Shown here: in pieces, positions 21,966-32,345 of the stretch
Numbering within the stretch: position 1 is the first letter of the stretch
Layout: every line of letters starts with the position of its first letter
Assembly: GCA_017591395.1 (NCBI GenBank)
Contig: WEDG01004562.1
Coordinates: 62,001-126,000 of the forward strand
DNA length: 64,000 nt
Direction: 5' to 3'
DNA from: Schistocephalus solidus
Taxonomy: Eukaryota; Platyhelminthes; Cestoda; Diphyllobothriidea; Diphyllobothriidae
Position numbers and translations under genes: made by a program
The notes under the pieces: model-generated
What the model was told of the DNA's origin: nothing
Databases searched by the model: none
What the model saw: only the letters and a program-made list of their open reading frames with translations

Positions 21966-23500
21966 ATGAGGTGACCGCAAGTGTGCACTATGCAGGTGCA
22001 GCTTAACCGCGAAATTGGCATTTAAAAAGCCATAGTCTTACCACAGTGTGAATTTTTCCCCAACCCACGAGCCTTCACGTCATTGGGCCAGAGGCGGCTC
22101 AGTCGAACCGCGCGTGGGCGTTGCGACGTTGGCAACTACACACAACAGGCGATAAGCCGACGTCAAGTCCCGCGCATTAAATCAATAAAAGGTTCAGGCT
22201 TGGATACCTGCTAACTAGAACAGTGCTGCAGACAGCAGATTGGTTCGCTCAGTTTTAGGCAGACTACTGCCAGCAAGCCTTAATTGTGGGCTCTGACAGG
22301 GACGCACATGTATTTGTTAAAGTAGCATTCCGAAATTTTCAGTGAAATATCTTCTTCCATTCACGCAGCCAGAATAAAAATTAATAAATAGGGGTTAGTG
22401 GATTTACATTAAAATATACATTTATATGGTGACAGTTCGAGTCTCCGTTCCTGGAGTTCTCATATTTTACACGTAATGTATTGTGACAGAGATGGTTATA
22501 CTAACCCTTTATATGCCCATTTATAAATATATAAAATAGATTACCAAACTCCTGAAATGTCTATATCGGAATTCGAGGTTGTAGCAGGGCAGGCATTTTA
22601 AAGTTGTTAGTTCTATTTGTTGTATTAAATTGATGCACAAAAAGTTGTTAGATAATGAAGAGTTCACTTCAGATCGGTTAATTAATGAGATATCGGGGCT
22701 ACATGGGGCATAATCCGACACTTCTTTCTATCCAGGAATTTTCCTACGCTATTAAAAGCTACTGATCACAACATTTTGTTTTTGTGCGCAGTGCTATGAA
22801 TTAACATCAATATAAGCCGGAAAGATTTAAAATATATCTCTTCGGAGAATGGGAAATTTTGTTTTGTTTTCATGAAAATCAGGTCAATTCCGATTAAAGA
22901 GATCACATTGCTTTCGGAAAAACGTGGGCAGCTTTGGTCAAAAAAATTAATTCTTGCAAATTTATGATGTTTTTTACCAAAAAACGCTGTAATAAACTGT
23001 TGTGATTGTACTTTGTTGTACCACACCGATAATTAGGACCTTACACGCGCATTTATACGAGACGTGATGACACCACCACTTTTTGCTGTCACGGCGTACG
23101 CGTAGCCTGTAAAGAAAATTTTGGTTTACAGATGACTGTAAATAAATAAGAAATGTGAAACCGGAGGGACAGAATATTAACATTTTAGAGCAAAAGCTAA
23201 GTATATATTCGGCCAATCTCGTGTGCGTTTGAAATATCCGAACTAGACTGAGAAGTAAGCAAATATATCGAAAAACTTGCCAATAGAAATAGAAAGGAGA
23301 GTTCTTTAAATTTTTACCAGAAAGTGTATTTCTTCTTTTAAGGGAAGTCGAAAAACAAGTCAAATGTTCCCAGTTTTTCCTTGACTTAACCTTGGAATAA
23401 CGTTAAGTACGCAGACATTCAACAGCCAAACATCTAATTTAAGTGCGTTTTAAAGAGGTAACTTATTATAGAAAGTTTTAAGCTGATTATAGGCATACGT
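21966..23500. other. AT-rich intergenic DNA
   Basis: No gene, repeat partner or motif was recognised. The minus-strand open frames here (for example 22974-23363) are hydrophobic and low in complexity and lack splice context. Confidence 0.4.
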
Positions 23501-23506
23501 TTCCCC

Positions 23507-23507
<1 letters not shown>

Positions 23508-23586
<79 letters not shown>
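23508..23586. repeat. (TA)n microsatellite, about 79 bp
   Basis: An uninterrupted alternating TA run. It generates spurious Ile-Tyr repeat reading frames. Confidence 0.98.
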
Positions 23587-23588
<2 letters not shown>

Positions 23589-23750
23589 AATGGAACCGAC
23601 AAAGACAAGGGAGACCGGAATGGCCGGAATGTCGGTTCCATTCCATCATATGCTACACGTCGCTATGCGACCACCTGCGAGGGCTCTAGTCTGAGCTCCA
23701 GGGCACAACGGAACATGCATGTTCATTAAGCAGATCGGTGAGCCCCACAC
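23586..23750 (-). mobile_element. rearranged SINE piece with 15-bp hairpin
   Basis: TGGAATGGAACCGAC (23586-23600) and its exact reverse complement (23631-23645) flank a short SINE body fragment (GACAAGGGAGACCGGAATGG). The SINE 3' module then follows in the opposite orientation (23655-23745, ending CAGATCGGTGAG). This is the same inverted-end arrangement as at 9731-9863. Confidence 0.7.
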
Positions 23751-23751
23751 T

Positions 23752-23754
<3 letters not shown>

Positions 23755-23784
<30 letters not shown>
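23755..23784. repeat. (AT)n microsatellite
   Basis: An alternating AT run of about 30 bases immediately before the first unit of the SINE array. Confidence 0.95.
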
Positions 23785-23785
<1 letters not shown>

Positions 23786-25242
23786 CAGAATAACATGACC
23801 GACATAGACAAGGGAGACTGGAATGGCCATTTCTGGCTTATTAGCCGTCATCAGCCAGCCATACCCAAACCCAGGCGCTGCGGCGCCCGAGCCTCGAACT
23901 CGCGACCTTGTTGGGCAGAAGTCAAACGCTCTACCAACTGCGCCACGAGCTCGTTGTCTTGCCGGTTTCGATCGGGAATATTGACATTGGTAATGGGGCG
24001 CTCACCGATCGGTTACAGGACTCACTCGTCCCGTTGTGCCTTGGGGCTAACTCTCAAGCCCCGCCAGCAGCCGTAAGGCAGCTAAGTACATAGGCAGAAT
24101 AACATGACCAACAAAGACAAGGGAGACTGGAATGGCCATTTCTGGCTTATTAGCCGTCATCAGCCAGCCATACCCAAACCCAGGCGCTGCGGCGCCCGAG
24201 CCTCGAACTCGCGACCTTGTTGGGCAGAAGTCAAACGCTCTACCCACTGCGCCACGAGCTCGTTGTCTTGCCGGTTTCGATCGGGAATATTGACATTGGT
24301 AATGGGGCGCTCACCGATCGGTTACAGGACTCACTCGTCCCGTTGTGCCTTGGGGCTAACTCTCAAGCCCCGCCAGCAGCCGTAAGGCAGCTAAGTACAT
24401 AGGCAGAATAACATGACCGACAAAGACAAGGGAGACTGGAATGGCCATTTCTGGCTTATTAGCCGTCATCAGCCAGCCATACCCAAACCCAGGCGCTGCG
24501 GCGCCCGAGCCTCGAACTCGCGACCTTGTTGGGCAGAAGTCAAACGCTCTACCCACTGCGCCACGAGCTCGTTGTCTTGCCGGTTTCGATCGGGAATATT
24601 GACGTGGTAATGGGGCGCTCACCGATCGGTTACAGGACTCACTCGTCCCGTTGTGCCTTGGGGCTAACTCTCAAGCCCCGCCAGCAGCCGTAAGGCAGCT
24701 AAGTACATAGGCAGAATAACATGACCAACAAAGACAAGGGAGACTGGAATGGCCATTTCTGGCTTATTAGCCGTCATCAGCCAGCCATACCCAAACCCAG
24801 GCGCTGCGGCGCCCGAGCCTCGAACTCGCGACCTTGTTAGGCAGAAGTCAAACGCTCTACCCACTGCGCCACGAGCTCGTTGTCTTGCCGGTTTCGATCG
24901 GGAATATTGACATTGGTAATGGGGCGCTCACCGATCGGTTACAGGACTCACTCGTCCCGTTGTGCCTTGGGGCTAACTCTCAAGCCCCACCAGCAGCCGT
25001 AAGGCAGCTAAGTACATAGGCAGAATAACATGACCGACAAAGACAAGGGAGACTGGAATGGCCATTTCTGGCTTATTAGCCGTCATCAGCCAGTCCTAAC
25101 CAAACCCAGGCGCTGCGGCGCCCGAGCCTTGAACTCGCGACCTTGTTGTGCAGAAGTCAAACGCTCTACCCACTGCGCCACGAGCTCGTTGTCTTGCCGG
25201 TTTCGATCGGGAATATTGACATTGGTAATAGGGCGCTCACCG
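23783..25242 (-). mobile_element. tandem array of five tRNA-derived SINE units
   Basis: Units start at 23783, 24092, 24401, 24709 and 25018, marked by AGGCAGAATAACATGACC. The periods are 309, 309, 308 and 309 bases and the fifth unit is cut at about 25242. Units differ by only a handful of bases (for instance GACCGACATAGACA/GACCAACAAAGACA and a one-base loss that makes the third unit 308). Read on the minus strand each unit has an A box (TGGCGCAGTGGGTAGAGCG) and a B-box-like GAGTTCGAGGC about 35 bases on. A body with CCAGAAATGGCCATTCCAG and CTCCCTTGTC follows, then the 3' module. Each unit therefore holds an internal pol III promoter. The very high identity implies recent tandem expansion. 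Confidence 0.9.
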
Positions 25243-26271
25243 AACTAAAAAAACAACAGCAGACGAGAGCATTCGGTGGAAGAATTTAAAATTTAACTAC
25301 CGTTTGGTGCAAGGCAAGACAAATAACCGGAAACAATACAGAATGAGAGAGAGAGAGACAGACAGAGAGGGAATGAAGGCACTTTTTAACCCCACAGAGT
25401 AATGGTTGAGGTGTGTGATGGGACCGTAAACGACGAATGTAAGGAACCAGTTTACAAATTTTGGTAAAAGCCGATTCACTATGAAGGGCAAATGAGAGAT
25501 TTAAAGGTAAGGTTATGCCAAGGTACCGAGGAACGTCAGACTGCTGAGGAACGGCAGGCCATGTAAATAGTTTTGGAGGGCAGTAATGCATTGTACGAGG
25601 GTTAAGTTTAAGGTTAGGTTTAAGTTTGAGGTTAAGCTAAGGATAGGGTTATTATCCTGTCAACCTTATTCTGTAGGCTTAGGGTAAGGCTATAATTAAC
25701 ATAAAGTGTACAGCTTATTTTAATGTTAGGGGTAGTGTTAGGGTTAAGGTGTACAAACCCTTCCCGCCTGTTTCCAGCGAGTGGTGCGGTTTTCACTCCC
25801 GTGTCCTGGTTAGGCGGCCCTACAAGGCACCCCTACCACTTGGGAGTGTAACATTTTGTATGATTCATTTCATGTATTTTATTTGAAAGCCAATAACACA
25901 ATTAATATGCTTGCAAAGGCAACTGCAATGGAAAGTTGGGGGCAATGTCGCTTGCTCGTGGAAACCTCAAATACCTCAGCTTATGTATGCATACTAACAC
26001 TTTGTTCCGTCCATGATTAGAAGTTATATGTCTGGCTCTCCTCAGAGTAGGTCGAGTCTGTTTTTAGCCGAGGAGAGAGTTCTGAAGTTTTCTTCCGCCT
26101 GACTTGTTTAGTTTGTAACTCCAGAAACAGTTAGTATGCTTTTAAAAGAAATTCACTGAAAAAAGTTAATTCAGGAGTTGAGGTACCATTTTGAGCCTTG
26201 TGTCAAGACATGAACGAAAAGCAGACAAACTGTTCCTTTCTACATTCATTTGAAATGTTGCTCGAAAGGCA
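25243..26271. other. non-coding with GA-run and telomere-like stretch
   Basis: A (GA)n-like run lies at about 25343-25370. Positions 25594-25757 are a degenerate series of GGTTAAG, GGTTAGG, TTAGGG and GGGTTA words on the plus strand. The remainder holds no gene that I recognise. Confidence 0.5.
25594..25757. repeat. degenerate telomere-like repeat (TTAGGG-related)
   Basis: The plus strand shows words such as GGGTTAAG, AAGGTTAGG, GGATAGGGTTA, TTAGGGGTAG and TGTTAGGGTTAAGG with variable spacing. TTAGGG is the flatworm telomere unit, so this resembles an eroded interstitial telomeric tract, but no perfect array of more than two units is present. Confidence 0.5.
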
Positions 26272-26990
26272 AGGAAATAATCCATTGTTCAATGACGTAA
26301 TGGTCCACAAGACATGACAGTAGCTGCGTTAGAATATTTGTTACAGGCATGGAAAGTCTACTGAAGGAGGAACAGTAGAGACATATAAAATTATAATACT
26401 TTAAAAATTGAAGTTCTGTCTAATTACGTGATCCATATGGAATCGTATTACCTCCCGTTTGCACGTGGAGCAGGGGCACCTTTGGGTCCTCACATCCATA
26501 ACAGACGTTCGGAAGGCAGTATTATTCCATGACACACTATCTGGAGGTGTATGTTAGTATAACTGCCAGGACATAGAGTTACAAATTGTGGTGTTTACAT
26601 GCCCACTTTTCACTTGTTCACCTTATCGCAAACAAACGTTCTATACATGCAGAAAATTCACAAGATAACGCTATCGTAATTGAAAACGATTATCCCGCAT
26701 TGAATTTTAAAGCTATAATGATGCTACAGCATGGATTCAGAGAGCCTGGTCCGTGAATGGCGTTCTGCTGTGCTAGCAAGCAAAGCATGATAACTGTTCG
26801 ATAGGATTTCGTTTGCATGTGCTTTAGAATCTAATTCTAATCCGAGGGAACATTTCCGCTTTTTGACTGTAATTTGTATAGAAATCTTACTGAAGAAAAG
26901 ATCCCTCAATATACAGAAAATCGTTTGTCTACGTTGTCATCTGCGAGTTATATTCAAACTTCTGGGAGGAAAACAGTCGACCTAATGAAA
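26272..26990. repeat. segmental duplication, copy 2 (partner 20420-21960)
   Basis: Collinear with 20420-21180 and 21845-21960 and lacking the 660-base middle part. The junction reads CTTTTTGACTGTAATTTGTATAGAAATC, which may represent the sequence before an insertion in copy 1. Confidence 0.85.
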
Positions 26991-26994
26991 TTAT

Positions 26995-27484
26995 TGTGTG
27001 AGTTGGCTCCTTCGAGCAGCCCAGGGGTACCCCGGAGTGTACGGGTGGGGGTGGGGGTTGGCAGAGGAATTTTTTTGGTATTGTTAAAGTTTTTTCTGCC
27101 GCATGAAATTGCAGTCTGCGTGCTATGGTCCGCTGTAGCTGTCATGAGACCCAGCATTTGTTTAGGGCACCTTTTATAGCCCTTCCTCCGTGAGGGGCTA
27201 AGCAGTGATGTCCTTAAATATGGCTGCTGAGTCATCCCAGGCGGTTACCTAAATCCACTTTTGGGTCATTATTTGGGTAAGTGAAAGAACGACCGATTCA
27301 TCTGGGGCGCCTACCTGTTTGCTATCATGCCCGTCGTATGATATTTTCGACCGTGGGGTATGAGGGAAGGGTGAGAGGAGAGGGAGGGGGATAATAGAAG
27401 AGGGTTGATTGAGGAGGGTAGAGAGGAGGGGATGGTGAGAGGAAGAACGGAGAAGAAAAAGTGAGGAGAGGAGTGGGGAGCATC
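26995..27484. other. non-coding, strand-biased G/A-rich
   Basis: Holds a G-rich run (GTGGGGGTGGGGGTTGG near 27046). From about 27357 to 27480 there is a nearly pure purine tract of GGGAAGGG, GAGAGGAGAGGGAGGGGG and AGGAGAGGAG type. The tract ends a few bases before the LINE fragment begins. No gene seen. Confidence 0.5.
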
Positions 27485-28315
27485 TAACGAAATCCTTTGA
27501 CACGTTTAACCACGACGCACTATGGAAGACCACTTCCGCTCGCGTGTCTCCACAGCCACCATCCACGAACTTCTATTCGCTGATGACTGCGCACTCAAAA
27601 CAACGACAAAAGAGGAAATGCAAAGGAGCATGGACCTCTTCGCTGCTGCCTGTGACAACTTCGGACTTTGCATCAACACTGAGAAAACGGTTGTGATGCA
27701 TCAACCGTCGCCCAACACTACACCGCAGCTCACATCAATGTCAATGGTGCCGAACGTAAATCTGTGGATAACTTCACGTACCTAGGCAGCAATCTCTCAC
27801 GCAGCACCAAAATCGATGATGAGATCACCCATCGGATCGCTAAAGCCAGCCAAGCCTTTGGACGCATGCAAAATGTGGTTTGGAATTGGCACAGTCTTCA
27901 CCTCAGCACCAAACTCAAGATGCACAAAGCTGTCAATGTGCCGACGCTGATGTATGGAGCAAAGTCATGGAGGGTCTACCAAAAGCAGGTGCGGAAGCTC
28001 AACCACTTCCACCTCAGCTGCCTACGCAGAATACTTAAACTCAGAGGGTTATACAGGATCCCGGACAAAGAACTGCTGAAACAAACAGGCCTCCTCGGCA
28101 TCTATGCCCAACGGAAACAACTGCAACTTCGCTGGAGCAGCCAGCTTGTGAGGATGGATGACGAACGACTACCCACAGGACTCTTCTATGAAGAGGTCGC
28201 CACGCGTGCTAGTCGACAAGGGGGTCATATGAGATGCTACGAGGACACTCTGAAGACTACCTTGAAGAAACTGCAGATCAATTCGACAAACTGGGTGGAT
28301 CTCGCCTGGATCTGA
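27485..28315 (+). pseudogene. zinc-finger LINE, reverse transcriptase C-terminal half
   Basis: The fragment opens with SFDTFNHDALWK (27491-27530), which looks like reverse transcriptase motif A (F-D-T-V-N). It is followed almost at once, in another frame, by IHELLFADDCAL (27559-27594), the catalytic motif C. About 80 codons that should separate them are missing, so the copy has an internal deletion as well as a 5' truncation. A second frameshift near 27765 leads into [19 protein letters not shown] and the long thumb-like region with [16 protein letters not shown], ending near 28300. The pattern is that of non-LTR retrotransposons annotated as endonuclease-reverse transcriptase (RTE-like by my judgement). 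Dead copy. Confidence 0.85.
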
Positions 28316-28389
28316 TCGGCCTTGAGGAGGACAGTGAAGACATGGGGCAGCAGTCTATAATACCAATCGAGTCACCACCACGAAAACCA

Positions 28390-28860
28390 AAAGGATGGCA
28401 CAAAAGTCACCAGTGCCCCGGACCAACACCGCCAATGCCCAAGACCTCGCATTATGCCCGGGCCGTCAACGCACCTTCCACGCGCGAAGCAGCCTGCTCG
28501 AACACATTTGGACAGCAGAGATCGCCGCCTCCACTGCCCTCCACCGCAATGTCGATAACACCGATACATCATGCACACCCTCCGCTCCTGCCATTCTTAC
28601 CGCCACTGCCACCCCCACTACCATGAATGACATCCCCCAGCCGCTACCGATTTCCCCGGCCACACTGCGCCCGCAACTTCAACTCACGCATCGGCCTGGT
28701 CGGTTACCTGCGAATCCATCGCATGGAGCCTGGTGAACCAGTGCCTGGGGCTCCGATATACAGTCGCCGCGCCCGCCTCCACTGACCTCACTGCTCCCAC
28801 ACATGTACACACCGCATGGGCCTATTAGGACACATACGCCTCTCCGAAAACCTGCTGTAA
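28390..28860 (+). pseudogene. zinc-finger LINE, C-terminal C2H2 region
   Basis: Right after the reverse transcriptase, in shifting frames, come a Pro/Ser/Thr-rich linker (TSCTPSAPAILTATATPTTM, about 28567-28626) and remnants of C2H2 fingers. These fingers were once of the CPxCxRTF...HRMGLLGHxRLH type and now have some Cys or His replaced or lie out of frame (for example TRPGRLPANPSHG near 28690-28730, and the final finger at 28795-28855 read in pieces). The linker and finger series recurs at 61260-61680, which shows that both belong to the LINE. Confidence 0.75.
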
Positions 28861-29720
28861 ACCACCGGAGGCTAAGCCACATCAACGCACACCATCTACA
28901 CTGAATACATAGACAACACCCTCACAAATCATCATAATGTACCTGATATAATCACGGTTTCCTAGAAACCATGGCTTGGAAGGCTGCCAATCTGACGCTT
29001 ACATCAGACCACGCCGTTGGTCCAGTGTATGTGCTGTGGGTGTTGAGTGGCTAACCAGTGGACTGGGAGTCAGACGGTGATGGCTCCTCCATATCCCCTG
29101 ATTGAGTGAATCCTAGTGTGTGCGTTATGGGGTCCAGGTCTTGCTGTGGCGCGCGAAGACGGGTACGCTGACCCGTCAGCCAATGCACCCACTCCCACAT
29201 CAGACAACTGACTGGCTCGATGGAGGTCTGATTGTGGGGGTGGGGGACATAGTGAGGTCGAAAGATCAGTGCATTTTACCCACTATGAAAAATCTGACGC
29301 ACTTTAAACTATCACGGAGCGCTAAATTCAGTTGCTTGGAAGGTTTCCAACTGACGGGATAACTCAGACCGCGGGGTCAGCCCAATGTGTGTTTTGTGTG
29401 GAGTGGCTGAGTGGCTGCAAACGGCTCCTTTCTTAATGTGGCCTTTATGGCACTCCCACTCCATGTAATCCGAGCCAGGTCTGGTGGTGCACCCAGGGGC
29501 GGCTCCGGCCGCACGAGCCACCTGCATCCTCTCCCGCCTCCGGTCTTCTTGACTCTGTCATGACAGCGGGTTCAGGTGGTGGAGGGGGAGAGAGTGTGGT
29601 AGATGCAGCGCATGTCTTCTATCAGTTACAACGAAATCACGCGCACGTCACCTTCCCTGCATCACCCTTCCGTGGAGCATACGGTGGACCTCGTCGAAAT
29701 TGACAGTTGTTCTGCGCCAC
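28861..29720 (+). mobile_element. 3' tail of the zinc-finger LINE
   Basis: Non-coding sequence shared with 61670-62560: CACCGGAGGCTAAGCCA, CATAATGTACCTGATA, GGTTTCCTAGAAACC.TGGCTTGG, CCAGTGGACTGGGAGTCAGA, a GTCGAAAG..CAGT..ATTTTAC segment, and then the block with GGTCTTCTTGACTCTGTC and GAGCATACGGTGGACCTCGTCG. The tail is almost 900 bases long, which is unusual for a LINE 3' end. It contains a CCACGTGG-free relative of the 376-388-base unit that is tandem at the right edge of the window. Confidence 0.75.
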
Positions 29721-30395
29721 ATTCGCTGACTAAGCAGTATCCATAAAATGCCGGCTGTGACTCTGGTAGTTAGTTGTCTGCTAAAGTACATCACTCTAGC
29801 GGAACGCACCAGATCACGCTCACCTCAATGTCTATGGAGCTAAAGTGAAAAGTTTTGACGATTAGAGAGTGAATCGGCGCAGTTCGTTGAAACTGTTGGA
29901 TGAAGTTATATAAAGGTTATAGTAAAGTTCAAAGCCGTCATCGGGCAAGGTCTTAAATGTTTTTTTCTTTGGTCAGATTCAGACTGTTCTCCAGGGCACT
30001 GTATATTAAACCTTCAGAAGTTGTATTCATATCCACATTTCTTCAAATGTTTGGCTGCCACGAGCCCGTAAGTATATGCTATAACACTGGTTCTTTGAAC
30101 GCGTGAGCAAATCCTTACGGCTCGAGCCTGTTCCGAATTTTATTTGGATTTGGCTGCTTTTTGACGGTACATAGGCCATTTTTGATAATTTTTCTTAAAA
30201 CTGGACTTGGGGCGCAGTTTCTCTGGACTTTTAACCCTCCCGGACGGAGGAAAATGCTGTCAGATCTTTCGGGCTCACATAAGAAACCACCGTGTATGAC
30301 AACGGAAACTTCAAGTGAGCAGTGTTCATGTAATGACTAGTAGTGAAAATTCTATTCCCAAGTTGTATGTCAAAGGAGGAAGGGGCGTTCAGTGG
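29721..30395. other. no recognisable gene
   Basis: No coding motif or repeat partner recognised. Confidence 0.35.
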
Positions 30396-30397
30396 GT

Positions 30398-30448
30398 AAG
30401 GTCTGATGTTTCGGGTAGTTGTTTCGTCTACCCATCTTCATGGACTGG
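30398..30448 (-). ncRNA. hammerhead-like ribozyme motif, candidate
   Basis: The minus strand reads CATGAAGA, then GGGTAG, a 9-base loop, CTACCC, then GAAAC and ATC. This resembles the hammerhead core CUGANGA - stem II - GAAA followed by an NUH cleavage triplet. Stem II pairs perfectly over six pairs, a short stem I is possible (GUC/GAC), and stem III would be minimal, as described for hammerhead motifs in Penelope-like elements. The first core base is A instead of U in CUGA, so activity is doubtful. Confidence 0.35.
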
Positions 30449-30489
30449 AGAACCCTGCTCACCACTTTCATAGTGTAATCTTTTACCTC

Positions 30490-31130
30490 TTCGCCGCAGG
30501 CTGCGCCGATTTTGGATTAACAAGCAGTACAGCCAAAACCGGTTTTCATGCACCAGCCGCCACCCAGCGCGGAATGCAATGCTCCCCGAATCAATGTCCA
30601 CGGTGCTCAAACTCAAAAGGTGGAAACCTTCGCTTATCCAGGAAGCACGCTGTCACGCAAAACGAAAATCGATGACGAGGTTGCCCAACGGATCTGCAAA
30701 GCCAGTCAGGCCTTCGGCCGGCTACAGGCCTCCATGTCGAAATCGCCGTGATATTCACCTGAAGATTTACAAGGCCGTCATCATGACGACACTCCTTTAC
30801 GGAGGGGAGACTGGACCGTCTACTTGAACCAAGCCTCGAAGCGGAATATCTTTCCATCTTGGCGGCCTCCGTAGAATTCTGAAGCTGAGATGGCAAGACA
30901 GGATCTCGGACACGGAATTCCTGGAGTGGACCGGAATCCTCAGCATCCCCGCCATGCTGAAGCAGGGAGGTCAGGGAGGTCAAAAACGACGCTACAAAGA
31001 CACTTTGATGAAATCTAGGTAGCACCTGCAAATCAACCCGGTCAGCTGGGAGGACCTCGCCCAGGATAGACTGGCATAGAGAAGATCAGTGAAGGCTGTT
31101 GCATCAATATACGAAGCTAACCGAATTCGG
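30490..31130 (+). pseudogene. zinc-finger LINE, 5'- and 3'-truncated reverse transcriptase fragment
   Basis: Starting at FAAGCADFGLTSSTAKT (about 30490-30540), the segment runs in several frames through [64 protein letters not shown] and INPVSWEDLAQDRLA (to about 31075). It is the same region as 27600-28310 but from a different, more canonical copy. The catalytic motif lies upstream of the break and is absent. The end at about 31125 comes before any zinc finger. Confidence 0.85.
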
Positions 31131-32040
31131 TAGAGGCTCCTGATATTCCCCACTCCCCGGTTAAAGTTAATAGGAACCGTCCCTGTATGGTGACAATAAA
31201 GGGTTTATGATAGGGACAAAATAAAACAATGAAAAGCATACTCTGTGAAAAAATGCCATAAAATTTGTACTTACACCATTATCTTGTGTAAGTTCACGAA
31301 TGGCGTGTGAATACTCCAGCGCGTAATTCCAAAAAAAACTTGAGAAACCAGAATTGGCGAATAAACCTATCACAGACAGCCCGGAAACCGAAAAGCATTT
31401 GAATCTAACCATAACACCAAGGAATGAAAAATATATTTCAAGTAAAGAAACAGAAGTGGAATATGTACAAGGCGACTTACAGCCAATGAAATTTACGGGA
31501 AAATAAAGAGAAATAATTATGCTTAGAAACAACAACTGCAAAGTAGTAATGGGCATATGAGTCGTTATGCGCGCCTAAGTATCTTTTAATAAAATCTTCA
31601 AAACCTTAGCCGAGCCCAAACATTAACCCGAACCCTAAAGTTCAAACTTAAACCCTTAAACCTAATTTAAACCCAAAAATATGGGGCTTAAACTGAAAGC
31701 ACCGTGAGTTATAAGCTGGCTAAGTGTGAGCTTTAGAGACGGGATCAACATTACCGACAATATTCTGTCAGAGGCAAGTCCCTCATGCCACATAGCGCCT
31801 CTGCAATCTGTTATCCGGTAAATCGTAAGGAAGCAGAAAATAAGAAAAACACGTCTTTCGATATCGATTAGGTGGAGCTAAATGCGATACTGTTACCTAA
31901 GCCGGTAATATTTGCCCTCCTGGAGGAAACCTTCCTATTTCCGTACTCTCTTGGCGGACATATCAGTTATTCCGACCCCGATTATTTAGGTCTAGTGGCA
32001 GACTCTCCAATAAGTTCGAGATCGCAGACAATTGAATGTA
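31131..32040. other. non-coding; telomere-like stretch at 31612-31695
   Basis: No gene is recognised. Between 31612 and 31695 the plus strand shows AACCCGAACCCTAAAG, ACTTAAACCCTTAAACC and TTTAAACCC, which is the complementary-strand form of the TTAGGG-like tract at 25594-25757. Confidence 0.45.
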
Positions 32041-32044
32041 TATT

Positions 32045-32345
32045 GGCGGATGAACCATTTGCCGATGGGCTACGGGACTCACTCGTTCCGTTCTGCCCTG
32101 GGGCTCACTCTCGAGTCCCGCCAGCTGCCAAACAGCGCCTAGTATTATAGGCATCCATCAGCCAATGTCAATCATTTCCAATCTAAACCAGCCAGAAAAG
32201 GAGCCCACCATGCAGAGAATTAGGGCGTTAGGCTTCTTATCAACAAGTCAGGACTTCAAGCCTCATGTGTTGCACCACCTGGGATTGAATGTGGCTGGCT
32301 GATGACGGCCAATAAGCCAGAAATGACCACTCCTCTCTCCCTTCT
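32045..32345 (+). mobile_element. SINE copy, plus orientation, with an inverted 3' module upstream
   Basis: The 3' module (GGACTCACTCGTTCCGTTCTGCCCTGGGGCTCACTCTCGAG region, 32070-32120) is followed by a tRNA-like head in the opposite orientation (about 32175-32265, poorly preserved boxes). The body follows at 32285-32340 (GGCTGGCTGATGACGGCCAATAAGCCAGAAATG). It is a rearranged pair and not a simple insertion. Confidence 0.65.

Noticed and set aside
23434..23649. Ile-Tyr repeat proteins
   Set aside because: They are translations of the (TA)n microsatellite.
23738..25248. a family of small proteins of about 60-100 residues repeated in tandem
   Set aside because: The frames come from the SINE array in both orientations. 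They end at element borders and follow no codon-level conservation.
25340..25372. CRISPR-like or regulatory repeat
   Set aside because: It is a plain GA microsatellite, and the organism is eukaryotic.
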